NCBI GenBank assembly: GCA_028818155.1
Contig: JAPPOH010000017.1
Location: 1-55,207, forward strand
DNA length: 55,207 bases
Direction of reading: 5' to 3'
DNA from: Candidatus Woesearchaeota archaeon
GTDB taxonomy: Archaea; Nanobdellota; Nanobdellia; Woesearchaeales; UBA525
This document shows, one piece after another, positions 40,783-49,306 of this stretch (position 1 is its first letter; every line of letters begins with the position of its first letter). Both the position numbers and the translations under genes were made by a program. The notes under the pieces were generated by a model, which was not told the origin of the DNA, did no database searches, and was given only the letters and a program-made list of their open reading frames with translations.

Positions 40783-41196
40783 TTATGCTGACACCGTTAA
40801 GTATTGTTCTTGCTTCAGGAAGATGACCCGCACTCCATGCTCGAGAAGACGACGCTTCAGCTCCTTATCGTTTGTCGCTACAAGCGTATCGTCTTCGGCA
40901 ATCGAGAGGATTGCGTCATCAACGTGAGTCTCGGAGCTCTCGATGATTTTTAAACCTTTGCAATTGCCATCTGCTGCCTTTTTCTTATGCTCGACGAGTA
41001 ACTTCCCAAGGCGAGCAGCTCGTTTATCCTCCCCAGAGCCTGTCTGCTCGATCTTCACCAATTCACTGATTGTTCCTTCGAGCACCACAAGCTCGTACGG
41101 CTCTTCCATAACTCTGTCAACCTCTGCAAAGATATCGACGTTGAACTGGCCAGGGACCAAGAGCATGTTTGTATCGAGAATTACACTGCGCGCCAT
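40783..41196 (-). CDS. PIN-domain protein, Fcf1/Nob1-like group
   Basis: 137 residues with PIN acidic residues in LDTNMLLV, ISELVKI, VDDAILSIA and VATND. Archaeal proteins of this size next to rpoE are conserved and resemble the Fcf1/Utp24 nuclease used in rRNA processing more than VapC toxins, because no antitoxin accompanies them. It overlaps the basic small-protein gene upstream by 16 bp and abuts rpo7. Confidence 0.85.
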   Translation of the reverse strand: MARSVILDTNMLLVPGQFNVDIFAEVDRVMEEPYELVVLEGTISELVKIEQTGSGEDKRAARLGKLLVEHKKKAADGNCKGLKIIESSETHVDDAILSIAEDDTLVATNDKELKRRLLEHGVRVIFLKQEQYLTVSA

Positions 41197-41396
41197 TGGA
41201 ACTTCTTCTTGAGCGCGTATAACGTATGCGTCTTCGTATCAAGCTTTGTTTTCGTTGCCCAGGCTTCAGCAGCCTCTTTCGTCTTGAACGATTTTGGGCC
41301 CTTCTTCTTTGTAACAGTCGTGAACCAGAACTTATGCTTGAGGTGCGTATTCCGAAGTCCTTTTGCTCGCTTCGCTTTCGTGTGGATTTTTCCCAT
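41181..41396 (-). CDS. small basic protein, ribosome- or RNA-related
   Basis: 71 residues, strongly basic (MGKIHTKAKRAKGLRNTHLK), not recognised with certainty. Charge, size and position as first gene of the PIN-rpo7-spt4-S24e-S27ae operon suggest RNA binding. ATG 41396 is 27 bp from TATA element 41418-41427, so the longer frame to 41450 is rejected. Confidence 0.7.
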   Translation of the reverse strand: MGKIHTKAKRAKGLRNTHLKHKFWFTTVTKKKGPKSFKTKEAAEAWATKTKLDTKTHTLYALKKKFQWRAV

Positions 41397-41428
41397 CAGG
41401 CAAGCGAGCAGCGTATGCTTTAAAAACC

Positions 41429-41737
41429 TTACCACATGCGGCCGTACCAACCACGGTGGTGCCAGCCATACCCATACCTGTAGTGCGGGTAGTAGCCGTG
41501 CGAGACGTATGGCCTACTGTAGTGGCTCACATAGAATGGCCTGTGGTACGATCTGTAGTATGGCCTGTAATAGTTTCCATACCCGCCGTAGTAGTTGTGG
41601 CTGTACACGACAGAGCCGTGATGTGGACCGTACGTGTGGCCATGGTGGCCGTGGTACGCGTGCGAGTCCTGTGCGTAGAGTACGATCCCAACAACAATTG
41701 CCGCTACAAGCAGGAACAGTTTTTGATACCCCTTCAT
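41429..41737 (-). CDS. secreted His/Tyr/Gly-rich protein
   Basis: 102 residues: a signal peptide (LFLLVAAIVVGIVLYAQDSHA) and a mature part made almost only of His, Tyr, Gly, Arg, Ser and Pro (for example HGHHGHTYGPHHG). Such composition suits metal binding or a surface matrix; both are inferences. ATG 41737 is 27 bp from TATA element 41761-41767, so the eight extra codons upstream are rejected. Confidence 0.7.
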   Translation of the reverse strand: MKGYQKLFLLVAAIVVGIVLYAQDSHAYHGHHGHTYGPHHGSVVYSHNYYGGYGNYYRPYYRSYHRPFYVSHYSRPYVSHGYYPHYRYGYGWHHRGWYGRMW

Positions 41738-41810
41738 AGTAGTGTGGAAATCGCTGGCCATTTATATGTGTTAGCATAACCCATTTAAATGCCCCCGCTA
41801 CAGCTGCACT

Positions 41811-42497
41811 ATGGACTTCACACTGAGCAGCACACCAAAGAACCCAACCATCATCCTCGGCTTCCCCGGCATAGGGTTAGTTGGACCAATCGTCACCGAA
41901 TTTCTCGTAGAACACATGAAGACAACACAACTGGGCACCTTCGTTTATGATAACCTGCCCGCGACAGCGGCAATCCACAAAGGCAAGCTCGTCCACCCCA
42001 TGTCCATCCACTATAGCAAAGGGCATAACATCATCGTCCTCTACACAATTCTCAACATGCACGACCACGAATGGGATGTCAGCAACGCAGTCAACAAACT
42101 CGCAGAAGAAGTGCAGGCAAAAGAACTCATCGTCATTGACGGTGCGAACACCATCGGAGCAGATGCGAAACAACTCTTCTGCTTCGGCGATGAAAAACTG
42201 CAAGCACTCGGCGCAACACCACTCAAAGAATCAGTCATCACAGGAGTCACCGGCTCGCTCCTCCTCACAGCAGAGAACGTGAATTGCATCTTTGCTGGCG
42301 TTGAGCAAAACACACCGAACGCACACGCAGCAGCACGCGTTGTTGAGTTTCTGGACACCTATCTTGGGCTCAGAGTTGACACGAAACCACTCAAGAAACA
42401 AGCAGTGGAGTTTGAACAAAAGTTAAGTTCTGTCATGCAGCAAGGAAAGCAAGCGCTCGATGAAAAAGAAAAGCGCAGAATGGATTACCTGGGATGA
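41811..42497 (+). CDS. PAC2 family protein (proteasome assembly chaperone-like)
   Basis: 228 residues with the PAC2 start IILGFPGIGLVGPI and the conserved ANTIGADAKQ and ITGVTGSLLL stretches of COG2047. The eukaryotic relative helps assemble the 20S proteasome; archaeal roles are unproven. TATA element 41783-41790 is 25 bp before the ATG. It overlaps the next gene by 4 bp. Confidence 0.9.
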   Translation: MDFTLSSTPKNPTIILGFPGIGLVGPIVTEFLVEHMKTTQLGTFVYDNLPATAAIHKGKLVHPMSIHYSKGHNIIVLYTILNMHDHEWDVSNAVNKLAEEVQAKELIVIDGANTIGADAKQLFCFGDEKLQALGATPLKESVITGVTGSLLLTAENVNCIFAGVEQNTPNAHAAARVVEFLDTYLGLRVDTKPLKKQAVEFEQKLSSVMQQGKQALDEKEKRRMDYLG

Positions 42498-43630
42498 AGC
42501 TCGACCTGGAACCTGGGCCGCTGCGAGGCGTGTCACACGTACTCAAAAAAATACCTGGCGCAATACTCGGCGGGAGCACCGCGAAAGGAACGCACCTCAA
42601 AGGTGATTTTGACATCGACATCTTCGTCACATACCCAAAAGGAACGAAGAACATTGCTGACAAACTTGAGCGAACGTTGCAGCAACACTTCACCAACGTC
42701 CGACGCGTGCACGGTTCACGAGATTACTTCCAATTCGAGCGGGGCAAATACACGTACGAGGTTGTGCCCGTCATTGCTATCACGAAGGCAAGTGAAGCAG
42801 AGAACGTCACGGATGTGAGTCCGTTACACGTGACCTATGTGAAGCAGCACATGACAAAACACCTCGCGAACGACATCCGATTGACCAAACAGTTCTGCAA
42901 AGCAGCAAAGGTGTACGGCGCGGAATCATACATCGGCGGCTTCTCCGGACATGTCCTAGACTTACTCAACATCCACTACGGCGGATTCAAGAAGGTTATC
43001 AGCGCGGCAGCAACATGGAAACAAAAAGTTGTGCTTGATATCGAACAGCACAGAACGAAACTGAATGCAGAAAAAACGCAGTCACCACTCATCATCATTG
43101 ACCCCGTACAGCCAAACAGAAACAGCGCGGCAGCACTGACGAAAGAAAAATACGATGTGTTCAAAGCAGCGGCGAGCGCGTATCTCAAAAAGCCATCAAG
43201 CACATTCTTTCAGATCAAGCCACTCACGAAAAAAGGCATGCGCGGCCGCATCTTACATGTAGAACTCACACCACTACAAGGGAAAAAAGATGTTGTTGGC
43301 GCGAAATGTCAAAAAGTCTACGAGTACTGCAAACGAGAACTCACACCGTTCACACTCATAGAAAGCAAGTGGGAATTCACAGACACAGCAACACTCCTCT
43401 ACAGCGTACAGCCAGGGTTACTTGCAGCAGTACACACAATCACAGGACCGCCAACGAACATGAAAAAAGATGTTGCACGTTTCAAGAAAAAACACACCAA
43501 CACCTTCACGAGAAACGGGAAACTCTATGCGAAGGAGCAGAGAACGTACAGAGATGCAAAAGTATTCCTCCAACACATCCTCAAAAAGAAATATATCACC
43601 TCACGCGTGCAGAAAGCGATACTTCACTGA
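42494..43630 (+). CDS. cca: CCA tRNA nucleotidyltransferase, archaeal class I
   Basis: 378 residues, slightly shorter than the usual 410-450. It adds CCA to tRNA 3' ends. The catalytic motif GGSTAKGT, then DFDIDIFV, carries the nucleotidyltransferase Gly-Ser and the two metal-binding Asp; the central domain has FCKAAKVYGAESYIGGFSG, and the RNA-binding tail follows. The window's tRNA-Val lacks an encoded CCA, consistent with the need for this enzyme. It is co-translated with the PAC2 gene. Confidence 0.95.
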   Translation: MKLDLEPGPLRGVSHVLKKIPGAILGGSTAKGTHLKGDFDIDIFVTYPKGTKNIADKLERTLQQHFTNVRRVHGSRDYFQFERGKYTYEVVPVIAITKASEAENVTDVSPLHVTYVKQHMTKHLANDIRLTKQFCKAAKVYGAESYIGGFSGHVLDLLNIHYGGFKKVISAAATWKQKVVLDIEQHRTKLNAEKTQSPLIIIDPVQPNRNSAAALTKEKYDVFKAAASAYLKKPSSTFFQIKPLTKKGMRGRILHVELTPLQGKKDVVGAKCQKVYEYCKRELTPFTLIESKWEFTDTATLLYSVQPGLLAAVHTITGPPTNMKKDVARFKKKHTNTFTRNGKLYAKEQRTYRDAKVFLQHILKKKYITSRVQKAILH

Positions 43631-44823
43631 TTCTTCTTCTCAAACGGCTTCTGCTCATGCATCGCGAGCTTCAAGCTCACAAGTGTCCGGTCGAATGACC
43701 TTGCAAGTTCACCAATCTCGCTCTCGTCATCAAGGAGCTTCTTCTCAACAGTTCCTTTCAAGTTACCCGTGCTAATACTTTCGATCGTCTCCGTGAGTTT
43801 CCGAATTGGCTTCGAAATAGAATTTGAAATACACAACCCGATGAGCACTGCCAAAGACATTATGAACACAGTGAACAGAATCAACACGCGCCTGAGCTGC
43901 TGTACATCACGGAACACCTCACTCGTGTCGTATTCAACGAGGAGCGACCAGCCAAGATCGGTAAGTACACTGCGCGGATGCTGCATTTGCTCGTACACGC
44001 GTAGCTTTTTCTCATTGATCGCGTATGATAATCCTGGGAGCGTATGCGGGTATTGCGAGAGCACAGCATACTCGTTCTTTGAATCATGAATGACTTTCGT
44101 ATTAGCATCAAGGAGCACGAACCGAGTTGATGGATACTTTGATGCCTCTTGTGTTTCATCCACGATGTCAAGAACACGTTCAATATTGAGAACGAGCTTT
44201 AAGACACCTAAGAACTCGCCGTCTTGATCGACACGGATGCCGATATCTGTTGAGTAAATGTTTGCGCTTTCATCATACGCGACCTGCTGAATAGAGATGC
44301 CATCACGCACTGCTTCTTGCCACCACACCTCATCATTCTGTCTGTAATCTGATGTCTTTCCTGTCTGCGCAACATTTGCGCCATACGCATTCGTGACGAA
44401 AATTTCTCCATACACATTGTGTCCTGTTTGCTGAAATCCGAAGTCAAGTCTTCGTCGTAATTCTACGGCAAGCGCATTCACGAGCAATGACTCCATAAAC
44501 GGCGTTACTGACGCAGTGCTCTGCCACGCGGCATCTTGTGCATTGATATACGCCTCTGTGTCGTTCATCGCTGCAAACACAGTGTTTGACGCATGCAAAC
44601 TCTCTGTCAGGAGCGGGTTTGTCGTGAACATGTGAAATGCATAGATCTCTCCTTCGAGTACGTCACCCATGTCTTTCAGTATGTTTGCCAGAAGCACTGC
44701 TGATTGCTCGCCAGTCGAGTGCTCCAGTGCGTCTTGGCTCATGTTCGCAGCAACATATCCCACAAAAATTACCAGTACTGCGACAGCAGTGAATCCCGCG
44801 TAGAGTTTTGTGCTGATTTTCAC
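43624..44823 (-). CDS. dCache-HAMP sensor without output domain
   Basis: 399 residues: TM1 (7-27), an external region of about 285 residues with the double-Cache pattern of chemoreceptors and sensor kinases (VWWQEAVRDGISIQQVAYDES and GEFLGVLKLVLNIERVL), TM2 (around VLILFTVFIMSLAVLIGLC), and a HAMP domain (ISKPIRKLTETIESISTGNL). The protein ends there, with no kinase, receiver or methyl-accepting domain. It may work through a partner such as the CheY pair, or be a scavenged half-receptor. The start is GTG at 44823. Its promoter region holds the palindrome at 44870-44886. Confidence 0.85.
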   Translation of the reverse strand: MKISTKLYAGFTAVAVLVIFVGYVAANMSQDALEHSTGEQSAVLLANILKDMGDVLEGEIYAFHMFTTNPLLTESLHASNTVFAAMNDTEAYINAQDAAWQSTASVTPFMESLLVNALAVELRRRLDFGFQQTGHNVYGEIFVTNAYGANVAQTGKTSDYRQNDEVWWQEAVRDGISIQQVAYDESANIYSTDIGIRVDQDGEFLGVLKLVLNIERVLDIVDETQEASKYPSTRFVLLDANTKVIHDSKNEYAVLSQYPHTLPGLSYAINEKKLRVYEQMQHPRSVLTDLGWSLLVEYDTSEVFRDVQQLRRVLILFTVFIMSLAVLIGLCISNSISKPIRKLTETIESISTGNLKGTVEKKLLDDESEIGELARSFDRTLVSLKLAMHEQKPFEKKNQ

Positions 44824-44869
44824 TATTCAACTTAGCTTTCCATCGCGCTGAAAAGATTCTCCATGTACG

Positions 44870-44886
44870 GTCACCAGTATGGTGAC
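44870..44886. promoter_or_regulatory. palindrome GTCACC-N5-GGTGAC
   Basis: A perfect 6-bp inverted repeat with 5-bp spacer, the same geometry as the operators at 29254 and 29294. It lies between the divergent sensor and 6-phosphogluconolactonase genes, next to the shared TATA-like CACATAAAAAG (about 44893-44903). TrmB sites in Thermococcales have the layout TATCAC-N5-GTGATA, and a TrmB-type gene is in the sugar cluster; the link is an inference. Confidence 0.55.
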
Positions 44887-44925
44887 AAGAGAACACATAA
44901 AAAGAGGACATAGAATTAATAGCAT

Positions 44926-45597
44926 ATGCAAGAGGTGAGCACAGCAACCGCAGATGAACTATTCTCGAAAATAGCGGTGCAGCTTGCAGGACGCATCAAT
45001 GAAACGATCGCTGCAGAAGGGAGCTGCATCCTCGGCATCGTTGGTGGACGGAGCATGCCTGGCTTGCTGAACGCACTCCGCACACAAGATGTGCAAGGAC
45101 CTATCTACATCTTCTGGCTCGATGAACGAGCAGGCTGGCACAAGAATTACAAGCCACTCCGCTGGCCACTCCGGAGGTTACGCTTCACAACACAAGTAAC
45201 TTGGTACCCGATCACCGGACTCACAGAGAAAACAACAATACAACAAGCAGAAACATGTTACAAGAAACTCATGTCCCTGCGAGATGAGCCTCGCTTCGAT
45301 ATCGTCATTGCCTCTGCAGGGGAAGATGGCCATGTTGCATCACTCTTCCCTGGCAATGCAGCACTCACCGCAAAGAACAAGGGGTATGTGACCATCCACA
45401 ACGCGCCGAAACCACCACCAACACGCGTGACAGTCACACCACCACTTCTGCTAACAGCTGAGGAAGGGTACCTGTTCTTTACAGGTGCAAAGAATGAAGC
45501 GTATGAGTTATTCAAATCAGGTGCATCCACGACAGACTGCCCAGCAAAATTCTTAGAAAAACTCCCGAAGTTGACGGTCTGTACAGCACTTAGTTGA
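44926..45597 (+). CDS. pgl: 6-phosphogluconolactonase
   Basis: 223 residues of the Pgl/DevB family, which hydrolyses 6-phosphogluconolactone, step two of the oxidative pentose phosphate pathway. Family marks: GIVGGRSM near the N terminus, FWLDERAG, GEDGHVASLFPG and PPPTRVTVTPPLL. ATG 44926 is 26 bp after the TATA-like element at about 44893-44903. It heads the sugar-phosphate cluster. Confidence 0.9.
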   Translation: MQEVSTATADELFSKIAVQLAGRINETIAAEGSCILGIVGGRSMPGLLNALRTQDVQGPIYIFWLDERAGWHKNYKPLRWPLRRLRFTTQVTWYPITGLTEKTTIQQAETCYKKLMSLRDEPRFDIVIASAGEDGHVASLFPGNAALTAKNKGYVTIHNAPKPPPTRVTVTPPLLLTAEEGYLFFTGAKNEAYELFKSGASTTDCPAKFLEKLPKLTVCTALS

Positions 45598-45657
45598 TAC
45601 TTCTTAAGAGTAGTTATTATAATAATTCTTTTAAATTGCATCCCACTACCGCACCTG

Positions 45658-46221
45658 ATGCTACACGAGTTACAACGCTATCGAGCACAGTTCGCATGCA
45701 ACAAAGCACAAGTAAACGCAGAGCTTGCAAGCGGGGTTCTAACAACTACATTCTCCTCAGGAACTATCGATCATGCAATCACCGATCTTGTTCGCGATAT
45801 CAACGCACTCCCCTTCATGCACACAGGGCAGACATGTGCAGGACACTTTTATTCACGGGAAGAGCTCCAACTAGGTGCCAGTTTCCCGTACAGTGAAACA
45901 TGTTTACCAGCAGAGGGAAATGGCCTCTATGCTGATGGATTCCTACAACTCGTCTTTGCGCCTTCATTGCGGGCGAAACACTGTATGGCGACCATACGCG
46001 AGCTCCTCCAAGACCAGGACCATGCGCACGAAGAACAAAGGGAAACGTTGTTCATGTACAAAGACCCCACACTCCAAGATCTGTTCATGCATGTGAACTT
46101 CGACAATACTGGTGGCGATGCATGGGACCCCATTGAGCTACCCATTGCTGAAGGAAACGAACGTATAGCGCGTGTCACGAAACTACACAACGAGTTTCAT
46201 GATCTTTTTCTACAATACTGA
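45658..46221 (+). CDS. hypothetical protein in the pentose phosphate cluster
   Basis: 187 residues, not recognised: soluble, acidic, four Cys including TCAGHFY and KHCMATIR. TATA element 45627-45637 lies 26 bp before ATG 45658, so it has its own promoter although placed between two sugar-phosphate genes. No catalytic motif is evident. Confidence 0.65.
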   Translation: MLHELQRYRAQFACNKAQVNAELASGVLTTTFSSGTIDHAITDLVRDINALPFMHTGQTCAGHFYSREELQLGASFPYSETCLPAEGNGLYADGFLQLVFAPSLRAKHCMATIRELLQDQDHAHEEQRETLFMYKDPTLQDLFMHVNFDNTGGDAWDPIELPIAEGNERIARVTKLHNEFHDLFLQY

Positions 46222-46245
46222 TATACACATACCCTCAGGAAAACA

Positions 46246-46288
46246 TTTATAAGCTGCCCCACTGCCTGTTTCCAGAGGAGGGTGGCTC
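46246..46288 (+). promoter_or_regulatory. transaldolase operon promoter with leader and ribosome site
   Basis: TATA element at 46246-46253; expected start near 46276. A GGAGGGTGG ribosome site precedes ATG 46289, unlike most first genes here. An imperfect inverted repeat, CTCaGGAAAACA (46234-46245) against TGTTTCCaGAG (46267-46277), flanks the TATA element and may be an operator. Confidence 0.45.
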
Positions 46289-46963
46289 ATGAAAATCTAT
46301 CTTGATACAGGAAATATTGAGGAAATCAAACACGCCGCAGAAACAGGACTGTTGAACGGTGTCACAACGAACCCATCATTAATTGCAAAAGAAGGGAGAC
46401 CGTTTAAAGAAATCATCAAAGACATCGCAAAGATGCTCAGCAAACACACGAAAGATTTCACTGTGAGCGCAGAAACGACCAGCACTGACTGGGAAGGCAT
46501 GGTGAAAGAAGGACTTGCGTACGCAAAGTACGACAAACACGTAATTGTCAAAGTCCCCCTCACGCCGAATGGCCTCATCGCATGTCAAAAACTCGCGAAA
46601 AAAAGAATCCGCTGCAACGTGACACTCTGCTTCTCTCCAAACCAAGCACTCATGGCAGCAAAAGCTGGCGCGTACATTATCAGCCCATTCGTCGGCAGGA
46701 TCGATGATCACGGCGGGCACGGCATGGACCTCATCGAAGAAATTCGAACGATCTACGACAACTACGAGTTCAAAACAAATATTCTTGTTGCCTCTGTACG
46801 AAGTCCTGACCAGGTTCGTGATGCAGCACTGATTGGCGCAGATATCGCAACGATCCCGTACAAAATCTTCCAGAAAATGTTCTACCATCCATTGACGGAC
46901 AAAGGGAATGCACAATTCCTCGCCGACCACGCAAAGTACCAGGCGGCGCTTGCGAAAAAATGA
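46289..46963 (+). CDS. tal: transaldolase, fructose-6-phosphate aldolase-like (TalC type)
   Basis: 224 residues, the short TalC/FSA-type enzyme that forms a Schiff base through a Lys in the barrel: K88 in VIVKVPLT. Other marks are GVTTNPSLI at the N terminus, RCNVTLCFSPNQAL, FVGRIDDHG and AGADIATIPYKI-like IGADIATIPYKI near the end. It exchanges the dihydroxyacetone unit between sugar phosphates in the non-oxidative pathway. It starts the operon tal-pgi-rpiB-rpe-tktA/B, each overlapping the next. Confidence 0.93.
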   Translation: MKIYLDTGNIEEIKHAAETGLLNGVTTNPSLIAKEGRPFKEIIKDIAKMLSKHTKDFTVSAETTSTDWEGMVKEGLAYAKYDKHVIVKVPLTPNGLIACQKLAKKRIRCNVTLCFSPNQALMAAKAGAYIISPFVGRIDDHGGHGMDLIEEIRTIYDNYEFKTNILVASVRSPDQVRDAALIGADIATIPYKIFQKMFYHPLTDKGNAQFLADHAKYQAALAKK

Positions 46964-48240
46964 ACATCACCACACGATACGCAGGTGTGTCTGCGAAGCA
47001 ATTGCAGCAGTACCACAAGCGATTGCGGCCTGAAGTTCGCCGGATGCAACGAGCAGCTGCAAACGCGTATCGCGATGACCGCGCGAGCATTAACCTGCCA
47101 TTCGATACAACCCACCTGCAGCGTGCAGAAGCACTTGCTCGGAAGCACAAACGTGCAGCACTCGTGATTGTCGTTGGCATCGGCGGGAGTAATCTCGGCA
47201 CGTGGGCGGTTCAAGAAGCGGTACTTGGGAAACAACATAACCTCACGAGCAAGAAAAAAATCTTCTATGCGGACACTGTTGACGCGGAAAACATCATGCG
47301 ACTCAACACACTCTTGGCGGGAGCACTGAGAAGAAAAGAACACGTTGTGATCAACGGCGTGAGCAAATCTGGCGGCACGGCAGAAACAATCGCAAACCTC
47401 GGTGTCTTCGTCCAAACACTCAGAAACTACAGGAGAAACCCGAAGAACCACGTTGTGATCACCACCAATGAAGGCTCCAACTTCTGGCAATACGGCAAAG
47501 AACATGGCTATGCAACCCTCCCCATCCCGCAAAAAGTTGGCGGGCGATACAGCGTCTTTTCACTGGTCGGATTATTCCCACTCGCAGTCATTGGTGTGAA
47601 TATCAGAAAACTCCTTGCCGGCGCGAGAGCGATGCGCACCGCGTGCATGCAAACACGAAAGAATCCCGCAATCACACGGGCAGCACTCTTACACCACGCA
47701 TACAGCAAAGGCAGAAACATCGCTGATAACTTTTACTTCCGTGTTGATCTAGAGAACATTGGGAAATGGTATCGGCAACTCATGGGTGAGAGCATTGGGA
47801 AAGAGTGGAATAAAACACATAGAAAACAGGTGTGGATGGGCATCACACCCACAGTTTCTGTGGGAAGCACAGACTTACATAGTATGGCGCAACTCTACTT
47901 TGGCGGTCCTGACGACAAATTTTTCTCTATCGTGACATGCAACTCGTGGACGAACGTCAAAGTCCAGCCAGGCTACGAATCCCTCGTGCCAACGATCAAA
48001 GGAAAATCATTCAAACAAATCATGAACGCCATTGTTGGCGGCGTGACTGCAGTACTCAGAAAGCAAGGCAGACCATTTTGCACGATTGAACTCACGAACA
48101 CGAACGAGCACGCGATTGGCGGACTCCTCCAGCTGCACATGATGGAAATGATGTACCTCGCAGCACTCTTACGAGTGAATCCGTTTGATCAACCGAATGT
48201 AGAAGCGTACAAAATCGAAACAAAGAGGCTCCTCAAGTGA
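46960..48240 (+). CDS. pgi: glucose-6-phosphate isomerase, classical type
   Basis: 426 residues. It interconverts glucose-6-phosphate and fructose-6-phosphate. It is of the classical PGI superfamily rather than the cupin type found in some archaea: GIGGSNLGTWAV, GVSKSGGTAET, GESIGKEW and the C-terminal HMMEMMYLAALLRVNPFDQPNVEAYK. Overlaps of 4 bp with the genes on both sides show a single operon. Confidence 0.93.
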   Translation: MNITTRYAGVSAKQLQQYHKRLRPEVRRMQRAAANAYRDDRASINLPFDTTHLQRAEALARKHKRAALVIVVGIGGSNLGTWAVQEAVLGKQHNLTSKKKIFYADTVDAENIMRLNTLLAGALRRKEHVVINGVSKSGGTAETIANLGVFVQTLRNYRRNPKNHVVITTNEGSNFWQYGKEHGYATLPIPQKVGGRYSVFSLVGLFPLAVIGVNIRKLLAGARAMRTACMQTRKNPAITRAALLHHAYSKGRNIADNFYFRVDLENIGKWYRQLMGESIGKEWNKTHRKQVWMGITPTVSVGSTDLHSMAQLYFGGPDDKFFSIVTCNSWTNVKVQPGYESLVPTIKGKSFKQIMNAIVGGVTAVLRKQGRPFCTIELTNTNEHAIGGLLQLHMMEMMYLAALLRVNPFDQPNVEAYKIETKRLLK

Positions 48241-48665
48241 AACTCGTTATCGGTTGTGACCATGCTGGCTTCGCAACAAAAGAATACCTCATCAAGAAGC
48301 TCGCGACAGCGGGACACACCATCCTTGACGTCGGTACTTTCTCTGAGAAATCAGTAGATTATCCAACCATAGCCAAAGACGTCGCACAGCACGTCAAGGG
48401 ACGAACGAAGGGCATTCTTGTCTGTGGCTCAGGCACAGGCATGGTTATTGCCGCGAACAAAACGAAAGGCGTGCGCGCAGCAATGGCGTACGATACATAC
48501 AGTGCGGAGATGGCACGAAAAGACAATGACGCAAACGTTATTTGTCTCCGTGGAAGAGGAGTTTCAAAGCACAAGAACCTTAGCCTCGTCAACACATTTC
48601 TCGCAACGAAATTCACCGCAGCAGCACGGCACAAACGACGTGTCAAACAACTCAACAGCCTATGA
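48237..48665 (+). CDS. rpiB: ribose-5-phosphate isomerase B
   Basis: 142 residues. It converts ribulose-5-phosphate to ribose-5-phosphate. Marks: IGCDHAGFATKEYL, the phosphate site VDYPTIA, the active-site Cys in LVCGSGTGMVIAANK, and RKDNDANVICLRGR. RpiB is mainly bacterial; most archaea use RpiA, which suggests the cluster was acquired. Confidence 0.93.
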   Translation: MKLVIGCDHAGFATKEYLIKKLATAGHTILDVGTFSEKSVDYPTIAKDVAQHVKGRTKGILVCGSGTGMVIAANKTKGVRAAMAYDTYSAEMARKDNDANVICLRGRGVSKHKNLSLVNTFLATKFTAAARHKRRVKQLNSL

Positions 48666-49306
48666 AACTCATCCCGACAGTCCTCGCATACGATAAAAAA
48701 GAATTCACTCGGCTCTTCAAGAAAATCACGAGCGCAACAAACGACATCCAAGTCGACTTCATGGACGGCAGGTTTGTTGACACGAAGAGCATCACGTTGG
48801 AACAAGCACCCTCGGTCAAGAAATACAAGAAGAAACGGTTCGAAGCGCATATCATGGTCGCGGAACCAATGCCCTGGGCTGTAGAACTCCTGAGGAAAGG
48901 GTATACGCGCATTCTCTTCCACTACGAGGCAATGGACCCCGAAGATATTCGTCGAGGCTGCAAGCTCATTCGAAAATTAGGCGGGAAAGCACTCCTTGCA
49001 CTCAATCCGAGCACACCTGTCAAAAAAATTCTTCCACATCTTGACGACGTTGATGGCATCTTGTTCTTAGGCGTTGTTCCTGGACAGAACGGCGCACCGT
49101 ATGTGCAAGAGACACCACAAAGAATAAAAGAACTGAGGAAACACTACAGTGGAGAGATCCAGGTGGATGGTGGGATGACGGACGCAACAATTCATGACGT
49201 CGTTGCAGCAGGTGCGACACGCGTGAATAGCGGAAGTTTCGTCAGCAACGCAGCAGATCCGAAAGCAGCAATCAGCCGCTTACAAGCAGCGGCACGAGGT
49301 GAATGA
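48662..49306 (+). CDS. rpe: ribulose-5-phosphate 3-epimerase
   Basis: 214 residues of TIM-barrel Rpe: QVDFMDGRFV with metal-binding Asp, HIMVAEPMP, ALNPSTPVKKI, VVPGQNGAPYV, and VDGGMTDATIHDVVAAGATRVNSGS with the second catalytic Asp. It interconverts ribulose- and xylulose-5-phosphate. Overlap of 4 bp with rpiB and direct abutment to the transketolase gene. Confidence 0.92.
   Translation: MKLIPTVLAYDKKEFTRLFKKITSATNDIQVDFMDGRFVDTKSITLEQAPSVKKYKKKRFEAHIMVAEPMPWAVELLRKGYTRILFHYEAMDPEDIRRGCKLIRKLGGKALLALNPSTPVKKILPHLDDVDGILFLGVVPGQNGAPYVQETPQRIKELRKHYSGEIQVDGGMTDATIHDVVAAGATRVNSGSFVSNAADPKAAISRLQAAARGE

Noticed and set aside
46379..46930. 183-residue minus-strand ORF opposite transaldolase
   Set aside because: It is an antisense shadow without a promoter; transaldolase motifs are unambiguous.
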